Shown: positions 5,619 through 10,957 of the stretch, piece by piece
How the letters are laid out: every line of letters starts with the position of its first letter
Numbering within the stretch: the first letter of the stretch is position 1
Source: Hyphomicrobiales bacterium
GTDB lineage: Bacteria > Pseudomonadota > Alphaproteobacteria > Rhizobiales > Aestuariivirgaceae
Direction: 5' to 3'
Assembly: GCA_025356765.1 (NCBI GenBank)
Contig: JANXRO010000179.1
Location: 1-10,957, forward strand
DNA length: 10,957 bases
Notes under the pieces: model-generated
What the model saw: the letters and a program-made list of their open reading frames with translations, nothing else
Told to the model about the DNA's origin: nothing
Database searches by the model: none
Translations under genes and position numbers: made by a program

Positions 5619-6595
5619 AAATCAAAACCGTTGGCATTGCTGGAACCGGATTGATCGGTGCAGGTTGGGCGGCCCGCCTTCTGATACGCGGGTTTAATGT
5701 GATCGCTTATGATGTTTCCCCCACAGCCGAAGCCAAGCTGAAAGCACAGATTAAAACCGCTTGGCCTTCCATGGAAAAGCTTTTGGGCAAACCAAAAAAG
5801 AAGGGCAAATTAAGCTTCACTACAGATCTGAAGGAAATGGCGGGCAAGGCCGATTTCATCCATGAAGCAGCGCCTGAACGCGAAGATCTCAAAATTAAAT
5901 TGTTCAAAGATATTGATTCAATTGCTGCACCGCATGTGATTATCTCGTCATCATCATCAGGCTTTCTGCCAACCAAACTGCAATCAGAATGCAAACACCC
6001 CGAACGGGTTATCATCGGCCATCCGTTTAACCCGGTGTATTTATTGCCGCTGGTTGAAACCGTGCCCGGCGCTAAAACCTCAGCGGAAACGATGGACGCG
6101 GCAGGCCGCTATTTTGAATCCATCGGCATGCAAGTGTTGCGTTTGAAAAAAGAAATTGACGGTTATATCTGCGACCGCTTGCAAGAAGCTTTGTGGCGTG
6201 AGGCCCTTCACATTCTCGATAAAGACGTGGGCTCCACCGCTGATATTGATGACAGCATCGTTTATTCCGCCGGCATGCGCTGGGCCTTCATGGGCTCATT
6301 TCAAACTTATCATTTGGCAGGCGGCCCCGGTGGCATGCGTGATTTTATGAAGCAGTTTGACCCAACCTTAGAACTGCCATGGACAGATTTGAAATTTCCT
6401 AAATGGAATGACGCGCTTGAAACGCGTTTGATCGAAGGCTGCGAAGCCCAAGCCGGCGGCAAAACCGTTGCCCAACTGGAAGCCAAGCGCAACGCGATTT
6501 TGGTGGATATGATGAAGCTTTTCAAGAAGCACAAAATTGGTGCGGGGCTGGTTTTAGCCAAAGAACAAAAGGCCAAAAAGAAAGCGGTAAAATAA
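5615..6595 (+). CDS. lcdH: L-carnitine dehydrogenase (3-hydroxyacyl-CoA dehydrogenase superfamily)
   Basis: The product has 326 residues. The N-terminal Rossmann domain shows GTGLIG (10-15) and an acidic residue after the second strand (D33), which points to NAD. Catalytic-region motifs are SSSSSGF (111-117), GHPFNP with H136, and E148. The position that is Asn in 3-hydroxyacyl-CoA dehydrogenases is D187 (YICDRLQEALWREAL), and the downstream block YSAGMRWAFMGSF then YHLAGGPGGMRDFM matches carnitine dehydrogenases as I know them. It oxidises L-carnitine to 3-dehydrocarnitine, feeding the BKACE encoded just upstream. Length matches single-domain enzymes of about 320 residues; the rhizobial form of about 500 residues has a fused C-terminal thioesterase that is absent here. 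The C-terminus ends in a lysine-rich tail. Confidence 0.88.
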   Translation: MKIKTVGIAGTGLIGAGWAARLLIRGFNVIAYDVSPTAEAKLKAQIKTAWPSMEKLLGKPKKKGKLSFTTDLKEMAGKADFIHEAAPEREDLKIKLFKDIDSIAAPHVIISSSSSGFLPTKLQSECKHPERVIIGHPFNPVYLLPLVETVPGAKTSAETMDAAGRYFESIGMQVLRLKKEIDGYICDRLQEALWREALHILDKDVGSTADIDDSIVYSAGMRWAFMGSFQTYHLAGGPGGMRDFMKQFDPTLELPWTDLKFPKWNDALETRLIEGCEAQAGGKTVAQLEAKRNAILVDMMKLFKKHKIGAGLVLAKEQKAKKKAVK

Positions 6596-6596
6596 A

Positions 6597-7370
6597 ATGC
6601 AACAGCGCGTGATGATAACCGCAGCCGCAAGTGGCATTGGCCGCGCCATCGCCAAGGCATTCCATGATGGCGGCGCAAAAGTGCATATTTGCGATGTGAA
6701 CGAGCAAGCGCTTGCCGCGTTTCGCAAAGACTTTCCCGACATTGCCGCAACCCATGTGAATGTTCGTTCAGAAGGCGAGATTGACGCTTGGTTTGATGAC
6801 GCGCTGGATGATCTGGGCGGCCTTGACGTGATGGTGAACAACGCTGGCATCAAAGGCCCCACAGCCCCCGTGGATGATATTGAACTAGCAGAGTGGAAAG
6901 AAACCATTGAAGTTTGCCTTGATGCGCAATTTCTTTGTGCCAGGCGTGCCGCCCCGGTAATGAAGGCCCAAGGTTCTGGCCTTATCATCAACATGTCTTC
7001 CAACGCGGGCCAATATGGGTTTGGCAATCGCACACCTTATGCTGCCGCCAAATGGGGCGTGATTGGCCTGACCAAATCTTTGGCCATTGAACTAGGCCCC
7101 CATGGCGTACGCTGCAATGCCATTTGCCCCGGCGCTGTGAAGGGAGAACGCATTATGAAAGTGGCCGCAGGCGAAGCCGCCTTAAGGGGCGTATCGGCTG
7201 AAGACGTGGCCAAGGAATTGGTCTTTGAACAATCGCTTTCGCGCTTCACTGAACCAGAGGAAGTGGCCAATCTGTGCCTGTTTCTGGCCAGCCCCGCCGC
7301 CTATATGATCAATGGCCAAGACATCGCCATTGACGGCCATATCGAAACTTTTCACATCAGGTCCAAATGA
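6597..7370 (+). CDS. Short-chain dehydrogenase/reductase (SDR), substrate unknown
   Basis: The protein has 257 residues, typical of classical SDRs. The cofactor loop is TAAASGIGR (8-16), a variant of TGxxxGIG; D33 at the end of the second strand suggests NAD. NNAG is at 81-84, the catalytic Ser at 134/135 (MSSNAG) and YAAAK gives Y148 and K152. The usual catalytic Asn of the VNL motif appears to be Cys107 (EVCLDAQFLCAR). The C-terminus has the normal LASPAAYMINGQDIAIDG. The gene starts one base after the carnitine dehydrogenase stop and overlaps the acyl-CoA dehydrogenase by ATGA, so it belongs to the pathway. It could act on D-carnitine or another 3-hydroxy betaine, but nothing in the sequence proves a substrate. 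Confidence 0.88.
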   Translation: MQQRVMITAAASGIGRAIAKAFHDGGAKVHICDVNEQALAAFRKDFPDIAATHVNVRSEGEIDAWFDDALDDLGGLDVMVNNAGIKGPTAPVDDIELAEWKETIEVCLDAQFLCARRAAPVMKAQGSGLIINMSSNAGQYGFGNRTPYAAAKWGVIGLTKSLAIELGPHGVRCNAICPGAVKGERIMKVAAGEAALRGVSAEDVAKELVFEQSLSRFTEPEEVANLCLFLASPAAYMINGQDIAIDGHIETFHIRSK

Positions 7371-8530
7371 ATTTCGCCCTCACCGAAGAACAAGAAATGA
7401 TTGTTAAAACCACGCGAGACTTTGTCGAGCGTGAACTTTATCCCCATGAAGCCGAAGTGGAGGCAACTGGCGTGCTGCGTCCCGAATTGCGCGATCAACT
7501 CAAAGCCAAGGCAATGATTGCCGGGCTTTATGCCGCCAACATGCCCGCCGAAGTGGGCGGCGCTGGGCTTGATACGTTAACGTGGTGCCTATACGAGCGC
7601 GAACTCGGTAAAGCATCCTATGCACTGCATTGGAATTGCGTGTTCCGGCCTTCCAACATTCTGCTGGCCTGCAATGATGAACAGCGTGAAAAATATCTGT
7701 TCCCCGCTATCAAGGGCCAGGCCTCAGATTGTTTAGCGTTAACGGAACCCGGCATCGGCTCAGATTTGCGCGGCATGAAGACTTTCGCCAAACTAGATGG
7801 TGATGATTTTATCATCAACGGTACCAAGCATTTTATCAGCCATGCCGATGAAGCAACCTTCGTAATTTTGTTCGCAGCCACTGGCGAAGAAGAAACTTCG
7901 CGCGGGCCAAAAAAGTTGATCACGGCGTTCTTGATCGACAAGGGCACCAAAGGTTTCACGGTGCGCGATGGTTATAAAAATGTGTCCCATCGCGGTTATC
8001 AAAACTGCATATTGGAATTCAATGATTGTCGTGTCCACAAAAGCCAAATCTTGGGCCAAGTTCATAAAGGCTTTGAAGTGGCCAATGAATGGCTGGGGGC
8101 AACCCGTTTGCAAGTGGCCAGCACATGTTTGGGCCGGGCTGATCGCGCTTTGAAACTGGCCACGCAATATGCCGTTGATCGCCAACAATTCGGCCAACAG
8201 ATTGGCAAATTTCAAGGTGTGAGTTTCAAACTGGCCGATATGGCCATGGAGTTGCGCGCCGCTGAACTTCTAACATTGGAAGCCGCCTGGAAGTTTGATC
8301 AAAAAACCGTAACCGAAATGGATATGGCCATGGCAAAATTAAAAGCCACTGAAGCATTGGCCTTGATTGCCGATGAAGCCATTCAAATTCATGGCGGCAT
8401 GGGCCTGATGAGCGATTTGCCCCTTGAACGCATTTGGCGTGATGCACGCGTTGAACGCATCTGGGAAGGCACCAGCGAAATTCAGCGCCACATCATTTCC
8501 CGCGCCATGTTAAGGCCGCTGGGTGGATAA
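7367..8530 (+). CDS. Acyl-CoA dehydrogenase, probable gamma-butyrobetainyl-CoA dehydrogenase
   Basis: The product has 387 residues, normal for this FAD enzyme family. It opens with FALTEEQEMIVKTTRDFVERE, carries the middle-domain signature LTEPGIGSD (125-133), and ends with IQIHGGMGLMSD, then ERIWRDARVERIWEGTSEIQ. E367 in WEGTSEIQ sits where SCAD/MCAD place the catalytic base that removes the alpha proton. It should transfer electrons to electron-transfer flavoprotein. Between a CoA ligase and a CaiD hydratase the natural job is oxidation of gamma-butyrobetainyl-CoA to crotonobetainyl-CoA. Family is certain; the substrate is inferred from the operon. It overlaps its neighbours by 4 and 8 bases. 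Confidence 0.87.
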   Translation: MNFALTEEQEMIVKTTRDFVERELYPHEAEVEATGVLRPELRDQLKAKAMIAGLYAANMPAEVGGAGLDTLTWCLYERELGKASYALHWNCVFRPSNILLACNDEQREKYLFPAIKGQASDCLALTEPGIGSDLRGMKTFAKLDGDDFIINGTKHFISHADEATFVILFAATGEEETSRGPKKLITAFLIDKGTKGFTVRDGYKNVSHRGYQNCILEFNDCRVHKSQILGQVHKGFEVANEWLGATRLQVASTCLGRADRALKLATQYAVDRQQFGQQIGKFQGVSFKLADMAMELRAAELLTLEAAWKFDQKTVTEMDMAMAKLKATEALALIADEAIQIHGGMGLMSDLPLERIWRDARVERIWEGTSEIQRHIISRAMLRPLGG

Positions 8531-10556
8531 AGTGCAACGTCTTCTTAATCCCGGCTCCATCGCCTTCATCGGCGGCAATGAATGTGCCATTGCCATTACC
8601 CGCACAAGAGAGCTGGGCTTTGCTGGAAAAATTTGGGCAGTTCACCCCAAGCGCGAAGAGCTGGGCGGCATTGCCACTGTGAAATCAGTTGATGATATTA
8701 CAGGCCCAATTGATGCTGCCTTTGTTGCGGTAAAGCGTGAGCCCACCGTTGAAATTGTGCGCCAACTTCGCGCCAAAAATTGTGGCGGCGCTGTTATCTA
8801 TGCGGCAGGCTTTGCCGAAGCCGGTGCTCTTAATCTGCAAGCTGATCTTCTCAAAGCCGCAAATGGCATGCCCCTGCTCGGCCCCAATTGTTATGGCTTT
8901 GTCAACACGCTGTCACGCTGCGCCTTGTGGCCCGATGAACATGGCTTGGAGATTCGCGAACGTGGCGTGGCTATCATCACCCAATCTGGCAACATTGCCT
9001 GCAACTTTGGCATGAGCCGCCGCGCGCTTCCTTTGGCCAGCCTGTTCGCGATTGGTAACCAAGCCGATGTTGATATGGCCCGCATGTTGGAAGCTCTGTG
9101 TACTGATGATCGCATCACCGCCATCGGTTTACACATCGAAGGCTTGAAAGATATTGCCGCTTTTGCCAAGGCAGCCGAACTGGCGCGACACCACAAAAAA
9201 CCCGTCATCGCACTCAAAACCGGTCGTTCTGAACAAGGTGCCAAAGTGACGATGAGCCACACATCATCTCTCTCTGGTTCAGATAATCTTTACGACGCGC
9301 TGTTTGAACGCCATGGCATTGCGCGGATGAAATCTGTGACCGCATTTGCTGAAACGCTAAAGTTCCTGCATCATGGCGGCCCAATCAACGGGTCGCGCTT
9401 GGTGTCGATGAGTTGCTCTGGCGGCGAGGCAGCGTTGGTTGCCGATATGGAACTGGAAAAAGACGTAAGCTTCCCGCCCTTCAATGCGCAAACCAAGTCA
9501 AAAGTTGCCGCAACGCTCAATGAGTTTGTGAGCATCGACAACCCATTGGATTATCACACTTTCATTTGGGGCGATGAGGCAAAGCTTGAAGCCACTTTCA
9601 CGGCAACGCTTTCTGGCGGCTTTGATGTAGGCATGTTGATTTTGGATGTGCCAACCCACCCGCATATGAACCCCGCCGCGTGGTATAAAACCTCTCGCGC
9701 CTTCACAGCTGCGGCAAAGGCTAACACAGCCCGCGCAGTGATTGTGGCCAGCTTGCCAGAATCCATGCCGCTTGAAATGGCAGCTCAGCTGAGTGCTGAA
9801 AACATAACACCGATGATGGGCCTCGATGATGCGCTGACAGCGTTTGAGGCCGCGGCGTTTATTGGCAACAATTGGAAACAACAGCCTTTCGTTGCTCCTC
9901 ATCCAGCCAAAAGCGAAATCCCAGCCTTCGCGGTGATAACGGAATTTGCCGGAAAACAATTGCTGAAAAAATTTGACGTACAAATCCCTGACGGAAAAAT
10001 TTGCACAGCCGCCGAAGCCGTGAACACAGCCAACGCGATGGGCTATCCCGTTGCGCTAAAAATCTCATCTGCCACAATTCTGCATAAAACCGAAGTCGGC
10101 GGCGTTGCACTCAATCTTAAATCCGCAGCCGAGGTTGAAGTTGCGGCCCACCGCATGTCTAAACTTGGCAATGAACTGTTAATAGAAAAAATGGTGCAAG
10201 GTGCCGTGGCTGAACTGATCATCGGCATCACGCGTGACCCTCAATTTGGTTTGGCATTGGTGGTTGGTGCAGGTGGAGTTTTCACCGAATTTCTCAAAGA
10301 TTCTGTCACGTTGCTGCTTCCCTGTTCGGAAGATGAAATCATCCGTGCACTGAGAAAACTGAAAGTATGGAAACTCGTTGAAGGGTTCAGAGGCAAATCT
10401 GGCGATCAACACGCAGTGATCGAAGCCATAAAATCTGTGGGCAAATTTGCTGCCGCCTATGCTGACCACATTGAAGAACTTGATATCAACCCGCTTTTCG
10501 TACTGCCAAAGGGCGCTGTTGCCGCTGATGCACTTATAAAGATGAGAAAACTATGA
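8523..10556 (+). CDS. NDP-forming acyl-CoA synthetase (acetate--CoA ligase family), probable betaine-type CoA ligase
   Basis: The protein has 677 residues from GTG 8523, overlapping the previous gene by eight bases; a second in-frame GTG at 8532 is an alternative. Domain order is CoA-binding Rossmann (about 1-130, starting LLNPGSIAFIGG), succinyl-CoA ligase-like flavodoxin domains (about 145-460), and a C-terminal ATP-grasp (about 470-677). The phospho-accepting histidine is probably H246 in MSHTSSLSG after KTGRSEQGAK. ATP-grasp motifs include GYPVALKISS (K513), HKTEVGGV, LLIEKMV, GITRDPQFG and EELDINPL. No GNAT domain is present. The family forms acyl-CoA with ADP (or GDP) and phosphate as products, reversibly. 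The context suggests activation of gamma-butyrobetaine or carnitine. The next gene overlaps by ATGA. Confidence 0.87.
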   Translation: MDKVQRLLNPGSIAFIGGNECAIAITRTRELGFAGKIWAVHPKREELGGIATVKSVDDITGPIDAAFVAVKREPTVEIVRQLRAKNCGGAVIYAAGFAEAGALNLQADLLKAANGMPLLGPNCYGFVNTLSRCALWPDEHGLEIRERGVAIITQSGNIACNFGMSRRALPLASLFAIGNQADVDMARMLEALCTDDRITAIGLHIEGLKDIAAFAKAAELARHHKKPVIALKTGRSEQGAKVTMSHTSSLSGSDNLYDALFERHGIARMKSVTAFAETLKFLHHGGPINGSRLVSMSCSGGEAALVADMELEKDVSFPPFNAQTKSKVAATLNEFVSIDNPLDYHTFIWGDEAKLEATFTATLSGGFDVGMLILDVPTHPHMNPAAWYKTSRAFTAAAKANTARAVIVASLPESMPLEMAAQLSAENITPMMGLDDALTAFEAAAFIGNNWKQQPFVAPHPAKSEIPAFAVITEFAGKQLLKKFDVQIPDGKICTAAEAVNTANAMGYPVALKISSATILHKTEVGGVALNLKSAAEVEVAAHRMSKLGNELLIEKMVQGAVAELIIGITRDPQFGLALVVGAGGVFTEFLKDSVTLLLPCSEDEIIRALRKLKVWKLVEGFRGKSGDQHAVIEAIKSVGKFAAAYADHIEELDINPLFVLPKGAVAADALIKMRKL

Positions 10557-10957
10557 CATCACCCATAGAAACAACACGCAACGGCTCTGTTCTTGAAGTC
10601 ACCTTAAATCGCCCCAAGGCCAACGCCATAGATGCCGTCACAAGCCGCATTATGGGAGACGTGTTTGCGTCCTTTCGTGACGACCCCACATTGCGAGTGG
10701 CCATTCTTACAGGTGCTGGCGAAAAATTCTTCTGCCCCGGTTGGGATTTAAAGGCGGCAGCAGCAGGCGAAGCGCCTGATTCAGATTATGGTGTTGGCGG
10801 CTTTGGCGGCTTGCAACAATTGCCAGGCCTCAACAAGCCTGTCATTTGCGCCGTGAACGGTTTGGCCTTTGGCGGTGGCTTTGAAATTATGATCTCTTGC
10901 GACATCATCATCGCAGCAGAACACGCAACTTTTGCCCTGCCGGAAATTCGTTCAGGA
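10553..10957 (+). CDS. caiD: Carnitinyl-CoA dehydratase CaiD (crotonobetainyl-CoA hydratase), N-terminal part
   Basis: The frame is open from ATG 10553 to the window end, giving 135 residues of an enzyme usually about 260 long. It begins MTSPIETTRNGSVLEVTLNR, then PKANAIDAVTS, LRVAILTGAGEKFF, GWDLKAAAAGEAPDSD and VNGLAFGGGFE. This tracks E. coli CaiD almost block by block as I remember it, including the CaiD-specific stretch after GWDLKAA. Crotonase catalytic glutamates are present at E111 (GGGFE) and E131 (FALPE); the oxyanion-hole glycine is in FGGG. It hydrates crotonobetainyl-CoA to L-carnitinyl-CoA. It overlaps the ligase gene by ATGA, so it is part of the same operon. The match fixes the pathway identity of the operon. 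Confidence 0.92.
   Translation, partial: MTSPIETTRNGSVLEVTLNRPKANAIDAVTSRIMGDVFASFRDDPTLRVAILTGAGEKFFCPGWDLKAAAAGEAPDSDYGVGGFGGLQQLPGLNKPVICAVNGLAFGGGFEIMISCDIIIAAEHATFALPEIRSG

Noticed and set aside
5615..6595. Calling this gene 3-hydroxybutyryl-CoA dehydrogenase
   Set aside because: The Asn of that family is Asp here and the block around YSAGMRWAFMGSF and AGGPGGMRDFM matches carnitine dehydrogenase; the BKACE and CaiD neighbours agree.
10553..10957. Generic enoyl-CoA hydratase of fatty acid oxidation
   Set aside because: The sequence around TRNGS, PKANAID, and GWDLKAAAAGEAPDSD follows CaiD closely, not the general FadB or PaaF type.
1..10957. CRISPR arrays, tRNA or rRNA genes, insertion sequences, attachment sites
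   Set aside because: No regularly spaced direct repeats, cloverleaf or rRNA motifs, transposase or integrase signatures were seen on either strand.

Overview
The window comes from a mid-GC (about 50 to 53 percent, estimated by eye) alphaproteobacterium, most likely of the Hyphomicrobiales/Rhizobiales or a close marine relative. Support for this is the map-radC junction, a split XdhC pair followed by a fused molybdopterin-binding/MobA-like protein, a DUF4864-type secreted protein, and carnitine-catabolism genes of the rhizobial kind. Genes are packed tightly, with many 4-base ATGA overlaps. I see no rRNA, tRNA, CRISPR array, insertion sequence or phage gene.

Layout. (1) Bases 1-853, plus strand: the last 44 codons of methionine aminopeptidase (map), then radC one base later. 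(2) Bases 831-3408, minus strand: a three-gene operon read right to left, made of an XdhC N-terminal-type protein, an XdhC Rossmann-type protein and a fused molybdopterin-binding/nucleotidyltransferase protein. These are maturation and cofactor-insertion functions for a molybdenum hydroxylase whose structural genes are not in view. The operon ends by running 23 bases into the 3' end of radC. (3) Bases 3497-3922, plus strand: a small secreted DUF4864-like protein ending in a perfect 11-bp inverted repeat. (4) Bases 3946-4584, minus strand: a secreted protein with two copies of a six-cysteine domain joined by a Pro/Gly linker; I do not know its function. (5) Bases 4734-10957 and beyond, plus strand: one continuous operon of six genes, the last cut by the window edge.

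The plus-strand operon is the main content. Its genes fit a complete-looking route from gamma-butyrobetaine through L-carnitine towards glycine betaine: an NDP-forming acyl-CoA ligase (activation), an acyl-CoA dehydrogenase (to crotonobetainyl-CoA), a CaiD-type hydratase (to carnitinyl-CoA), an L-carnitine dehydrogenase (to 3-dehydrocarnitine) and a BKACE/DUF849 cleavage enzyme (to betainyl-CoA plus acetoacetate). An SDR oxidoreductase of unknown substrate sits in the middle. The strongest anchor is the CaiD fragment, which closely matches my memory of E. coli CaiD. Two things are unusual. A nucleoside-diphosphate-forming CoA ligase stands where an AMP-forming CaiC-type ligase would be expected. 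No thioesterase is visible, either as a separate gene or fused to the dehydrogenase, to release carnitine or betaine from CoA. The substrate assignments for the ligase, acyl-CoA dehydrogenase and SDR are inferred from context.
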